Origin: Aporrectodea caliginosa
Lineage: Eukaryota > Annelida > Clitellata > Crassiclitellata > Lumbricidae
Assembly (NCBI GenBank): GCA_020284085.1
Contig: JACEVL010000427.1
Coordinates: 97,501-161,500 of the forward strand
DNA length: 64,000 bases
Direction: 5' to 3'
A program made the position numbers and the translations under genes. Positions 1 through 15,400 of the stretch are shown one piece after another. Position 1 is the stretch's first letter, and each line of letters opens with the position of its first letter. Under the pieces are notes generated by a model, which had not been told where the DNA came from, did not search any database, and worked only from the letters and a program-made list of their open reading frames with translations.

Positions 1-117
1 GACCTCTCCGCAGACGGTCTGGCGTCTCACCTTGAAAGTTCCTGTCACCTTTCAAACTCTGGGGAAATATTTGTTCACGACGAAGAGGATGAGCTGCCGG
101 TGATATCTGAAACGTAG
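1..117 (+). CDS. C-terminal end of an unidentified protein (partial, cut by window start)
   Basis: Frame 1 is open from the first base for 38 codons and ends in TAG at 115-117. The residues read as a Ser-rich stretch followed by an acidic tail (EIFVHDEEDELPVISET at the C-terminus), which looks like real coding sequence. After the stop the sequence turns AT-rich and stop-filled in all frames, as expected for a 3'UTR. I cannot tell whether the exon begins upstream of the window, and I do not recognise the protein. The stretch is short, so a chance open frame is possible. Confidence 0.5.
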   Translation, partial: DLSADGLASHLESSCHLSNSGEIFVHDEEDELPVISET

Positions 118-2970
118 CAGGTATCAAATCATCGAACTGTATTTAATCAAATCACGGAGACAACATTTAATAGGCGATTGAGGTGGACTTTGTGGTGGGT
201 CTGAAAGGGTGTGTGTTCAGAGAAGCATTTTGCAGCGCTGAGGACTATTTTTCTCTCAAAACTATTCTATCGAAATACTTTTTCTTCCTTTGAGATACTG
301 TTGGTTACATTTTAAAACTGTTGCTTTTATAGAAGTACTGTTGCTTTGATCAATGTAAAGTTGCATATACCGAAATACATTGAAGTGCTGATGTAAACAT
401 TAAAACACTTTTCCTGAATTGACTCTTATTTAGAGTTAAGATGAAACATTTTACCACCTCATTGATAGAATCTAAGAAATTTGATGGTAGGCCTATATTA
501 TAATTACAACAGACTCATTGTGACGAATTTACAAACAAAAAATTATTGCTATCAGTTTTTTTCTGATTTAAACAATGCATTTTATAATAAGCTATATTTG
601 CAAAATATGTCAATAGGCTGTTTATAGATTAACTACTTTGGATGTTGAGATTATGAGGACATAATAAGACTTGCACTAAAGGTGAGAGGACTTGACAAAT
701 GACTCAGAAAATGGAGAAAGTTTTTGCACCCATCAGCGCCTAATCGCTGGTGTCAGGAACTGATGATGAGAACAATGATGACGTGAGGCTATTCAGAACC
801 TCTCAATGGTACTAAGGAAGTTCACAGCATTCAGTCACTGGCTATGAAGTGATTGTATTCTACGAACAACATGAAATATGATCCTGTGTAGGGCGGTGTT
901 GTCGTTTGCACTTTGGCTCCAATATGATTTGGACTTTCTGTACCTATGATTCATTTCGGTGCTGAACAATAAGTAAACAGAGTTCTGGCTGAGTAAGATT
1001 CTTTATTTAGAATCTTACTTCATGAAATACCGGTTTAGACTTTGCCAGTGCATTCCTCTCTGACTCAGAGTTTAGACATAATAATTCTTAATTAGCTGAT
1101 TTCCCTATATCTATGGAGCAAGGAGATTGTTGAATGGTAACACACTGGCACAAAGATCAGAAGGACACCAGTTTTGTTTTTCGATACCCTCAGCCTTCAA
1201 CTCCTTTGGGGTGACTGTAAAATGAGCAGTAGGACAGATGGGTGCCTGGCAGTCTGCCATACTGTTAAATTGACTCCTGTTAAACTTTTTATCATCTGTT
1301 ACTACTATACCATTTAATCTTATTCCATACTTGTCAGTTTAAATTAATAACAAATATTATTATGTCAGTTTGAATTAATTATATTATTATTAGTTTTGCG
1401 ACAGCAAATTAACAGGCTATTTATTACTTTCCTATATTGTTTTATTGTTACTACTACTACTAGTGCTACAACTGCCACTACCACCGCTACTATTATTATT
1501 TAGTTATTTATTTTTAGCCCAAAGTTGCAGCTGATCTGTATTATTATTATTGTTGTCGTTTTGCATCTGCTTCAAATAAGGTTGCCTAAAATCTTAAATA
1601 TATGTATATGTAAAACTGGTGGGCTTAATTGTTAAAATTGAAATAAGTGTCTACTTATGCACTCAAAGAAAAACAATCGAAAGAGCGTGTAAAGACTGCA
1701 TTGAAAATCCTGGTTAGAATCTTGAAAATGCGATGTAGGCCAAATCTGAGGCAGTCAACCTTGTAGGCAAAAACCAGTTTGAATTTAACCTTGAGAGTGC
1801 TGGCAGTTAACAGTTTCCAGTAGGGGTAAGAAATCTAAATCTGCTTATGGACTGTGAGAAAAAAAACTTAACTGCTAAATAGGATTGAACTTGGTGGCAT
1901 GCTTATTCCGTTGAGCTGTGCAATTATTAGTCCTCTGTGGAGTCTGTGTTGACTCTGGATCAGTGCTAAAAACTGAGTATTCCAGAGTTCATTCTGCCAT
2001 CTGGGATTTTTCAGTGTTGCTTTGATTGGGCTTATGACTCAAGTTGCAAGATGTCATGGGGAGACATCACAACAGATTTATATATATATTATATATATAT
2101 ATAGCGAACAAAGAGATGTTTTGTCAAGAAACTGAGGCTGCTGTGAAGAAGCATAAAGTGAAGAAACCGATGATATGAAGAGGCTGAGAGGAAGGATAAT
2201 TGTTTATGAATTATAAACTTAAGAAATTATTAAATCCTAAGACTGGAGAAATTTTAGATGTGGATGAGGTGCAGAACACAAAACCAACACTGAAAAAATA
2301 AAATGATCAACCATGTACAGGACAGAAGTATAGAGAGAGAATAGATTTATCACATATACTGGGAGGACTTGTATTGAAAGGACATTAAAGGAGAAGATAT
2401 TATACCAAGAGGACACATACCGAGCATATATACATACCAAGAGGGCTTAATGCAGAGAGCCACTCCTGCTTAAGAACTTCAAGACAGTATGGCAGGGAAG
2501 GAAGCATAAAAGCCAAGAATGATGGTAGACTGGATTGTGATTTATGGATCGATCCTGCAAGCTTAAATAAGAGGCTGAGCACTGTCAGGAGTGGCATTGG
2601 TGAGGAATGAATCTGCCCTGGGGTAGATGACTTGAAAAAGATGAGCTTTGGCCTGTTTTGCTTCGAAGAAAGTGCATCAAAGGGATGTAAACAATGTATG
2701 ATTAGGCTTTGCGAAATAGCAATGTGGAGTGATCTTCATGGGCAGAATCAAAAGCTTCTAGATGAAGCGAGACAGGAGTCTGTGTGTGGCTGAAAGAATG
2801 TCAGAAGTGAGAAGATGGATGAGGTTGGTTGAGAGATATCTCTGCTTACATCTGAGTTCAATAAATACATTTCCAGGGTATTGATGCTGCAGCGTAGCTT
2901 GAACGAAATATACCACTGCATGTGTACTGTGCACAGAACTCTCATATATGACGTGAAGAAGAGCAGTCCT
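118..2970. other. probable 3'UTR and intergenic sequence
   Basis: No convincing coding sequence is visible on either strand. The first part is probably the 3'UTR of the gene ending at 117. It contains an 11-bp-arm hairpin at 992-1019, a short TA tract near 2078-2102 and an AATAAA-like signal near 2297. The rest is AT-rich and unremarkable. Confidence 0.5.
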
Positions 2971-3041
2971 TTAACCCTTTAATGACGAGCATGTACTAAA
3001 AGTTACTGGGAAACCAATGCAGCTTCTCATTAAAGGATTAA
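2971..3041 (+). mobile_element. 71-bp piggyBac-like micro-MITE, copy 1
   Basis: The 71-bp unit begins TTAACCCTTTAATGACGAGC and ends with a near inverted copy that also finishes in TTAA. TTAA flanks plus inverted ends starting CCC are the signature of piggyBac transposition. The centre (GTACTAAAAG..ACTGGGAAACCAATGCAGC) recurs at 14394, 36521, 39426, 41595 and 48139. It is far too short to code for anything, so it would have to be moved in trans. Confidence 0.75.
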
Positions 3042-3056
3042 GCTATCCCTGGGCAA

Positions 3057-3325
3057 CTATGGGTATGAAGTGTTAGCAACTTCGTTTTCCTTAGCCTTGG
3101 CACATGAAGACAGTTGGCCAGTCCTCTCCCTCGCTGTGTGGTCTTCCCACTGACAGTGTATTTCCCACTGACAATGTACGATCAATGTACTCATTTTAAA
3201 GCTGAGTTGGCTAGGGGCACGGGTGGAGCAGAATTCTCGACATAAATTTCTGCCATGGCGGGAATTGAACCACTGACCTCTTGGGTCACAGTCCAGCACA
3301 CTAACCACTAAACTATCACACATCT
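3057..3325 (-). mobile_element. tRNA-derived SINE (family B), near full length
   Basis: On the minus strand a tRNA-like head carries a box A (TAGTTTAGTGGTTAG) and a box B (GGTTCAATTCC) about 35 bases apart. It is followed by a body containing GAGAGGACTGGCCAACTG. The same body recurs on the minus strand at 14800-15055 and 15165-15420 and as a fragment at 39112. The 88-residue open frame here is a by-product of the SINE, not a gene. Confidence 0.8.
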
Positions 3326-3684
3326 GAACCTAACATGAATACAAGGCCTGCAATAACTAACATTGCATTTTCAACAAGGCTGCAGGTTTGTCTTGCTGAT
3401 GCTGTAGATGTTGTCCTTGACCAATGACAATCTGTGTGGCTAGATTAGTGTTTGATGTTGTCAGACATTAGCTGTGATTCTACGAATGCTAGACGTCAGG
3501 CGGTGATGCCAAACTAAATGGCTTTTTTTACATAGTTTATGCTTAATGGAGCAGAGTCTCATTACATTATCTGGAATGTGATCTGTCATATCAATCCACT
3601 TCAGATAAACCATAATTCCAGGGGTCGGACTTCTACCAATGCATTATGGCTTGCAAGCAAGCAAGCAATGTAAGGTTCATTTTA

Positions 3685-3763
3685 TGTATGTATGTATATA
3701 TATATTATATATATAATATATATATATATATAGATATATATATATATATATGAGAGAGAGAGA
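3685..3763. repeat. TATG / TA / GA compound microsatellite
   Basis: A run of TATG units passes into imperfect TA dinucleotides and then a GA tract. Confidence 0.9.
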
Positions 3764-4006
3764 TATTTATATAGCATCTTTTAAAACTCACAAACATGCT
3801 ATCAGCACAACTACTGTACACACCTAAGCAACTTGTTTATTGTGAGCTGTGACTGTTCCGTCTGAAGTTGCAAGTTTTCTTAACAAACTGGTATTCTTTG
3901 CACCCGTGGCCTATAGTGTTTCGTCTATGTGTGTTATTTATGTCATTGTTTAATCACTATTAAGTTGTTTATTTCATTTTGATGTGTTTATGTTTGATGC
4001 TCATAC

Positions 4007-4319
4007 ATGGCATCCATGGTCACGCCATGTTCACTTTTCAATACTAGAGGACTCCGATCGTCGACGAGAGGGGATTTCACCGTACTTCGCACAAACCGGA
4101 AGTTTGGAAACCGTGCTTTCTCTATCTCAGGACCCTTTGAATGGAACCGTCTTCCACCTTCAGTTCGACAGTGCATATCTGTTGCACAGTTTAAAACAAA
4201 ATTAAAAACTTATCTGTTTACCTTGCACTATGACTAAGAATGTAGCGAAACGCGCTCTCGTGCAAGACTTTGTCTTGTTAAAGCGCGCTATAAATTTTCA
4301 TTTGTATTGTATTGTATTG
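4007..4319 (+). pseudogene. 3' end of a CR1/L2-type LINE (reverse transcriptase C-terminus and tail)
   Basis: The 76-codon frame at 4007-4237 has the hallmark end of CR1/L2-type LINE ORF2: an NRAFSISGPFEWNRLPPSVR segment and an FKTKLKTYLF segment just before the stop. It is followed by a tail with AAAGCGCGCTATAAATTT and a TTGTA pentanucleotide repeat, a usual LINE 3' end. The endonuclease and catalytic reverse transcriptase parts are missing, so this is a 5'-truncated insertion. An inverted relative of the tail appears in the direct repeats at 23618 and 24570. Confidence 0.85.
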
Positions 4320-7893
<3,574 letters not shown>

Positions 7894-8136
7894 GATCTGT
7901 TACAGCGAGGAGATCGGTTACAACATAAGCAGGCGGTATACAGAAGGATAAGACTTCTTGAAGGACAATTCAAACTGACAGTTGTATCAATCAAGAACTG
8001 AAATGGCTAAGTATTAAAACAAAATACACTCATACAGTAACAGTGGGATACAAGTGTCAGTTTGAATTGTCCATCAAGCAGCTTTACGTTACTTGCCTGC
8101 CTATGATGAAACTGATCTCCTCACTGTAACCAGATC
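7894..8136. mobile_element. imperfect foldback element with arms of about 90 bp
   Basis: The left arm at 7894-7988 and the right arm at 8047-8136 are imperfect inverted copies around a 58-bp loop. The outer ends (GATCTGTTACAGCGAGGAGATC against an inverted GATCTGGTTACAGTGAGG) and inner ends (GGACAATTCAAACTGACA) match best. The middle of the arms has small indels. No coding capacity. A third, inverted copy of the CTGGTTACAGT word lies at about 8775-8790. Confidence 0.75.
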
Positions 8137-8232
8137 CTTACTATATCTGGATACACAGTAACAAAAATCCAGGCAAATTCATGCTTTGTTTTATGGCCAA
8201 TTGTTTTAGCCCAGTGCTTTCCATTTCGTAAC

Positions 8233-8299
8233 CAAATCCATGCTATAACCAATTCTCAATGGAATCGTTTACTTGAGAATTGGTTATAGCATGGATTTG
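8233..8299. repeat. perfect 27-bp inverted repeat (hairpin)
   Basis: Arms at 8233-8259 and 8273-8299 are exact reverse complements around a 13-base loop. There are no mismatches, although the surrounding sequence is repeat-rich and diverged. Confidence 0.95.
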
Positions 8300-8748
8300 C
8301 TTTGAAATGATCAACTTATAGTGAGAACTTCACTACACATTGTGTAGGGCCAAAAAAATATAGGTGTGTTTCCGGTAACAGTGGCTTTAAAATCTGGGTA
8401 GGTAGGTAGGACACAAATTTATTTTGTAAAATATTTTTATGCAATGCTGCATCGTTGTATAATAATAAACGAATATATCGTCATCATATTTCACCTTGCT
8501 GAGGCCAACAAAAATATTTTTATGCAATGAAAAGCAATGTTATCAATGTCGCAAAGGTTAAATTCACGTGTCAATAAAAAAAAATTTTTAATTAAAAAAA
8601 AATTTTTAAATAATTTTTCCACAAAATTTTTTCAAAAAATTTTCCCAGTCGGGCCTAAAAAGGTGACTCGGTCGGGTTACCGGAAACACAACATTATTTT
8701 GTTTTGGCCTAGTGAAATTCTCACTATATAAGTTGATCATTTCAAAGC
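8299..8748. mobile_element. older palindromic element interrupted by a Harbinger-like MITE
   Basis: The segments 8299-8332 and 8713-8748 are inverted copies of one another (both contain GAAATGATCAACTTATA in one orientation), with a small indel and one or two changes. They lie just outside the 3-bp target duplication of the MITE at 8348-8709, so the MITE seems to have landed in the loop of an existing palindrome. Confidence 0.7.
8348..8709. mobile_element. PIF/Harbinger-like MITE, copy 1 (362 bp)
   Basis: Terminal inverted repeats of about 35 bp begin GGCCAAAAAAATA and include TGTTTCCGGTAAC. They are flanked by a perfect 3-bp duplication TAG at 8345-8347 and 8710-8712. The left sub-terminal part carries CTGGGTAGGTAGGTAGG and the right carries CGGTCGGGTTACCGGAAAC. 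Both blocks recur in the copies at 33156 and 45570. There is no transposase. A 3-bp duplication fits PIF/Harbinger, but the superfamily is inferred from ends only. Confidence 0.85.
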
Positions 8749-8750
8749 CG

Positions 8751-11156
8751 ATCGTTGAGGTTGAGGGAAATTCATTACTGTAACCAGATTTTGTTCCATA
8801 ATTGATCGAGTCTCTGTTGTGATGAGATTTCACTGTATTCCCAGGAGATAATCAAAAAGCTGAGCACCAGAACCTCGAAGCTATGATAAAAATAAATCAC
8901 TTTTTATGGCTTTAGGTGAAGTTACTTTTATGTTCAGACATTAAATTTTGATGAATTGGAGCACTGACGTTGGAATAAATTAAACCAATTTTCGATATTT
9001 ATTTATTTCCTTCGCAATTTGAATTAATCGGGTCAGTAACTACCGGTATGCTTATTTAATGTTGCCTAATTCTCCCCTAAAAAGGTTAATGACATTAGTT
9101 CACTGGCTGCACTTGGTGGCCCAAAATGCTATTCGGTCATTATCATTATCATGTGCAAAAATGTGCTGCTCATTTGTTGTTTGGCAAAGCAGACCCAGAA
9201 TTGCTCAGGTTTTGGGTTTTTCATAGTGCTCAAATTTCCTGGGAAACTTCACAAATTGGCCTAATAATGAATGTAGTAATTTGCATTCTGTTGAAGTGTT
9301 ACTGAGTGTTATGCACAAGAACTCTTGAGTGATAGCTTGAACCTGCTGCAAGCGCCCCATCCTCATGTCACTCGACATATATATCCTGTTGGGCAACAGT
9401 ACTGTCTATCTCTGCCTAAACAAAGCCACTGTTAAAAGCAGTTTCTGCCAGCAGCGCATATACAAACTCCGCCACTGCTCGTACTCTAGCAGTGCCAGTT
9501 CCAAGCCTGGATAAAGGAGGAGGGTGATGCTACTGATCTTTGTTATCATAGTGTTGTTAAACTGAAACTACTACTACTAGCTCACATACACTTGTGTAGC
9601 AGGAACCCCTTTGGACAGATCATTGTGTGACATTGTGGATGATTGTTATGCACTCGGTATACAGCGTATCGATCACTTCGATCCTTCTCATGAATTGGAT
9701 CGTCTTCATGGAACAGTCTTCCACTTGAAATTAGAACTGTATACCACCATAAATAACTCTCGGCTTATCTGAAGATGCACCTTGTTAGATCGTTTAGATA
9801 GCCGTCTCGAATCGCCTTTGTCCGGTTCTAAAAACAAGCTGTATAAGTGTTCAGATGCATACATATATACATACATACATGGTACTCGCCTCTTAACACA
9901 ATCAGTGTGGGTTTGAGCCCCCCCCCCTTGCGTAAGGCAGTGTGCTGTCATTGGCTGATTGGTTATTTATACTTTTATGGCCATCTTTGGTTGATGTGTT
10001 GACCAGGTAAGAGGTCATGAATACGAAACATGATTTCATTTACAAGGTCGCTCTGCCCTGAAGCGATTCAGTGGCAATACAATTGGCGTCATTGCTTTCC
10101 AAGTCACATTCACAGTTGAACACCAACAAAGAGTAGCCATGTACAGCAGTGCTCTCCCAATTCATTTTCCGATAATATTATTCAAGAAGGCCAAGGTTGC
10201 TTTCTTCAACAGCCATGGCTATTTCCTTGTCCACATGATTGGAGACAACAGGAAACTACATTTCTCAATCAGTGCTTTCCTCCACTATCCCGCACTTCAA
10301 CGCAATTGTGTTTGCAGCACTTTTTCTGCTGAGCTCAACATCAACGAAGATTGACCATCCCAGAAAATGCTATCCTTAATTTTTATGATCCTTTAACATA
10401 GCACAGTAGTTGCAAAGCAACTATTGGAAGAAGTATAACCCCCTAGCATATATATAACACCAAGCATGTCCTCTAAGAATATTAGTCATTCCAGACAAAC
10501 CTGTCTGTAATGTTTTTAATCCTAAGGATCATATGTAGCCTGGGTAATTATGGTAATGCTGTACCTAGTATTTGTAATCATATGTACCTTGGGCCACGGA
10601 AGTAATAATAATAACAACAACAGTTTCATGGTAATGACTCCAGTAAACCCTCCAATGTGACCCTTTATGGTGATGAGACGTGGCTGCATGCAGGCCATGG
10701 AGCATTCGTTTATTGTCATTTTACTTTTATACTTTCCTTTATTGTCGGATTACTCTTATAACCGGACATGAATTTGTGTTTATGGCCATGCCAGCTTTAA
10801 CGGTGAAGACTAACACCAAGCATCTGTCATTGCTAGCAAGGATTTAATTAATCTGGTGCAAAGCACTAGAACGTTACAGCAATAAATATATTTCTTAAAT
10901 TAAATCCCTGCTGTTGCCAGGACTTGAACTTGGTACCTCTGCTGGGCGTGAACTGCCATAAAAACACACAGATTGGACAGAGTTATTAGCGTTTCCTGGA
11001 ATGCTGTCTGAAATAAAAGTTTATTCTCTGCCATTATCGTTTGACATTCTGAACATAACTGATCTGTTAGTCTCCATTTTATTGGGCAGATTTATGCTTA
11101 TCCTGTCCAGCGGCCTGCATGTAATATGAGAAACAGACCTATTTGCGCAGATATTG
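8751..11156. other. gene-free stretch
   Basis: No supported gene. A SINE-like tRNA head with box-B-like GGGTTTGAGCCCC lies near 9890-9925. Open frames here are short and unrecognised. Confidence 0.5.
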
Positions 11157-11524
11157 AATGATGTATGTAGTACTAGGTAATGCTAACACTCGACAGCGTA
11201 AGTGCTAGGTGAAGTAATGTAAACAACTGAACAATGCATGTACTAGGTAAAGTAATATCGACACCCGACAATATGTGCTAGGTCAAGTTAACACTTGACA
11301 ATGTATGTACTAGGTAAAGTAATGCTGACACTTGACAATAGGCACTAGGTCAAGTTAACACTTGACAATGCATACATTAAGTAAATGCTTGACAGAGTAA
11401 ACAATTGAACAATCATGTACTAGGTAATGTCGACACTTGACAACATGTTTTAGGTCAAGTAAACACTTGACAATGTATGTACTAGGTCAGGTAAATGCTT
11501 GACAGTGTATGTACTAGGCAATGT
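11157..11524. repeat. degenerate minisatellite, period about 34 bp, about 11 units
   Basis: The words TGTACTAGGTAAAGTAATG and ACACTTGACAATG alternate along the whole interval. Eleven CTAGGT-like anchors are spaced 30-40 bases apart. Units have diverged and vary in length, so the array is old. Confidence 0.9.
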
Positions 11525-12417
11525 ACAAACTGATTGCATTGGAATATTTTTTGAAACGAGCAGTTGGTCAGTTGATGACAATTGTCTGATTATGGCTGTC
11601 AAATCATAAAAGATTCACGACAAGGATTGAGATTACAATAAATTACGGTAATCAGTCATTTACTGCTGTAATATAACAATTATAAACAGAATGTGAGTCT
11701 CAGTGATTTAGATAATTTATATAGCACCTCCTAATATCTTCTCAGAAAAATTAAAACTGCTCTTAATGTGTCTGAATCAAATGGGAAAGGCCGCTTTGGA
11801 CATTTGAAGCACTGTCCTTCCATGAAGATAATGTTTGCTTATCATGGTCAACTCTACCATATTCAAGTCATAGAGTGCACATTTTTATAGGATTTCCCAT
11901 TCAGAGCTGAATTTGCACATTTAGCATTGTGAGTGTATAAAATTTACATGGAAACAATTAGTATATATATTCGTTTATTGAGAAAGATAGTGATAGTTCC
12001 TGGTCAGACAAAGCCATCAAGATGGTCACTTGTTTACCACAGCAGTCCATTGTGAGTAAAGCCATGTGACTAGAAATAAGGATGGGAGTGGTCTGTTCAT
12101 CAGTTTACTACAACACCAGTGTTTCAAACGGATTTCCTACTAGGGTATATTCCTTCAACTTATAATCACATCAGTCTATGCAAAGAATAAGTTAAAACAT
12201 AGAATTCATGTTATCTTAAATCCAGTTTTGCATATTTAAAATGTACAATTTAAACTAGCACTTTTGGGATCCCTAAAATGTGCTCTGTAAAAGTCCAGAT
12301 ACATGAGTAAACATGGTTTATATGTAGTTTCTTCTCAACATCAGTTATAGCACAAATTCTTTTCACAACTTATAGTTTATACCATCTGAAGTCAAAGTAA
12401 TTTGGCTTTCAAGTGTT

Positions 12418-15400
12418 TTAGAAGATTGCATGTAGATTCTTCTGATCAGTGTCGATGGTGGCTCGAGTGTAAGACTCGTGACCCTCGAACGTGCTGATCA
12501 CGCGGCTGAATCTTTGTGCAATATCTCGATATTCCTAAAAAATGAGTCATTGTTTAGGAATTGCTTAGCAGGAAAGACAATGTTGTTTATTTGTAACCTT
12601 TTTACCGGTAATACTGAGCAGCACATACTGATGGAGTGAATTGAAAGACTTAAACTTACACTCTACATTTCCACAATGAACAAGATGCTGTCAAGTGTTG
12701 ATTTTTTTCCAAAACTAGGGCAATTAGGGTGTTGACAGGGTTTGCACCAGTTCAAGGATAAGCAATATGAATAATGAATCTCCAGAAGCCACAGGAAAGC
12801 ATCATTATTGACTGCATGGGACGTTCCTGAAACAGCTCATTGGAATGCTTCATTGGTATAATCATTCAGGCAAACAGCATATGATTGACTGCAGGGGTGG
12901 ACTGGGCCGCCGGGACACCGGGAAGATTCCCGGTGGGCCGCCAGGACCGGTGATATAATAATTTAATCAATTTAGTACAGATGATACAGGTTTTTTTACA
13001 AAAAATTGCGGCATCGGTTAACCGGTTTTTAGTTTCGGTTAACCGGTTTGTAAATTAACTGAAAAAGAGCAATGCATACTTACTTACCTACAGTGCTCCG
13101 TACAGCCAGCGGCCGCCATGTTAGATAAGAATTTACATCTTCCATTCTACTTCCGGCGTCTTCCACTGAGTTTGTTTTGATAAAATTTCTTTTAAATTTG
13201 TTAGTTAGTAATAAGTAATATATTAATTAAATAAGATATGTTACGGTTATGAGTGATATAAATCCGAAACGTAAATGTAAAGGTGGTGCGGAGAAAGTAA
13301 GAGATAAGAAACTAAAGATTCTTGGTAAAGATGGAGCTAAATGCCGAAATCTAGTCGATTTATTTAAAACCTTCTCCAAATGTTCGATGATTCAGTAGAG
13401 GACAGCGTCAGTGAAAGTGAAGATTCGCCACATGAACACTGGGACGACCAAGTTGTGGATAAAAGTGAGGAACTTCGAAAATGCAAATTTTGCAAAAAAT
13501 GTCCTGTTTGCTGCTTTTCTGTACTACATAAATACAGTTTCTATGGGCAAGCATACAAGCATCTCTTTAGTGCATATAAACTTTTATTGACTCTGTCGTC
13601 TACCCAAGTAGCTTGTGAGAGATCTTTCTCTAAATTGAAATACATTAAGAATCGCTTGCGAAGCTCATTGTCATCTACACACCTTGAAGCTTTTATGCTT
13701 ATGTCAACAGAAACCGATGTTTTAAGTGAACTGAATAATGACACAATTATAGATCATGTAGCCGAAATGGCACCCGGCTTAAAGAAGTTGCTAATACTAT
13801 AAACAGCAATAATACCATCACAGTGAGTCCGAATAAATTGATTTATAACTTGAGTTGACGCATTCTTAATATTTTATATATAATTATAAATTATATATGC
13901 GATTTATCGTTTTTTGTTATTGCATAATGTAATTTGTAAAGTGACCCATGACTTTGGAGGTCACTGGCCCTCGGGTATGCATGAAAAAATGCACAAAGAA
14001 AATAAAAGTCATGAAGTTAGGAATGCTTCATTGGTATAATCATTCAGGCAAACAGCATATGATTGACTGCAGAATGCAGAAAAATTCGGATAGCTAAAAA
14101 CTGCTGCACGAAAAAATTGCCGATGAGAGGAATAAGATTGATGATAAACATTATGTGGAACAGGTGAGTGATCTAACTGATTGGCATTTTGGTAGGCTTA
14201 AATGTCGGCTGTAGAAAAAATGAGCTAATGCCATTTAGCAGTATACCAGGCTTTTGCAGCATTTCAGGAAAGCAGAGTTTAACCATAGTTATAGGTAATA
14301 TCCTGCAACCAATTATCTGAATAGTGGGCATAGCTGCCTCAGGAAAACAGACCTTGCACCAATGTATTTCATAAATAATAGGCAATGCTGCTCATGGGAC
14401 TTTAACGAGGATAGTGTACTAAAAACAACTGGGAAACCAGTGCAGCTCATCATTAAAGTGTTAACACAGAGAAGGAGCCTATTACAGCAGCAAGAAATTC
14501 TTAAATTTGCATGAAGCACAGGGCATTTCAACTCGATGCATGCTGCCATTCGCTCATCCAACTAGACATCCAGAAATATGGAACAGATACTTACGGTGTG
14601 ATCCAGTGCTCCAAAGATGAACGGTTCTTCGGTAGGAAGAGTACGATCTACTTGCGGTAGTTTGATACCTTCATTGTAACACATCAATCGCTAGTTATTG
14701 TATTCAGCATTTTAAATTCTTAAATTATTACATGTTGCACTGTATACTAAATTATTTAATTATTGCATATACGTTACAAAAAGAGAGGACTAGACCTGTA
14801 GGCATAAAGGTTTAGTGATGTCATTCTCTAAGACTGAGCATTTGGCAGTCGGAGGCCAGTCCTCTCCCACACAGCTTGATATTCCAACTGAGGATTTAAG
14901 GTCAGCATACTCATTTTAACGTGAAATTCGTTACAGGGTGCAGGAGAATAAGAAATCTGTAAACACATTTTTGTCCTGGTGTGGATTTGAACTCAACATC
15001 TCCATAGACAGACCAGTATGAAAACAACTAGACTATTGTGCACCCCGCAAGGGATTACATGTATTTGGCATTTTCGCATGATGATCCTCTCTGCTGGGAG
15101 GAACTAATTCAAGCCTGAAGGAGATATGTATATAAATGATGAAGAAGTAATCAGTCCCTTAATTCAGCTCCTAGACAGCCGTGGGTTTTAAGTGTTGGCG
15201 ACTCTAATGTCTTATCCTCAGCTTATCAGAAGATGGCCAGTCTTCTCCCTCACCAACTAATCTTCCCATCAACATGTATTAATTTTATAGCCAGGTTCAT
15301 CAAAGCGCACGATCAAAACGGAAATCTTTGTTCAGCTTTCTGATCCAGCTTCTCGACAGGGATTATCCATCAGCCTCCACTGTGACAGAACAGCACTAAC

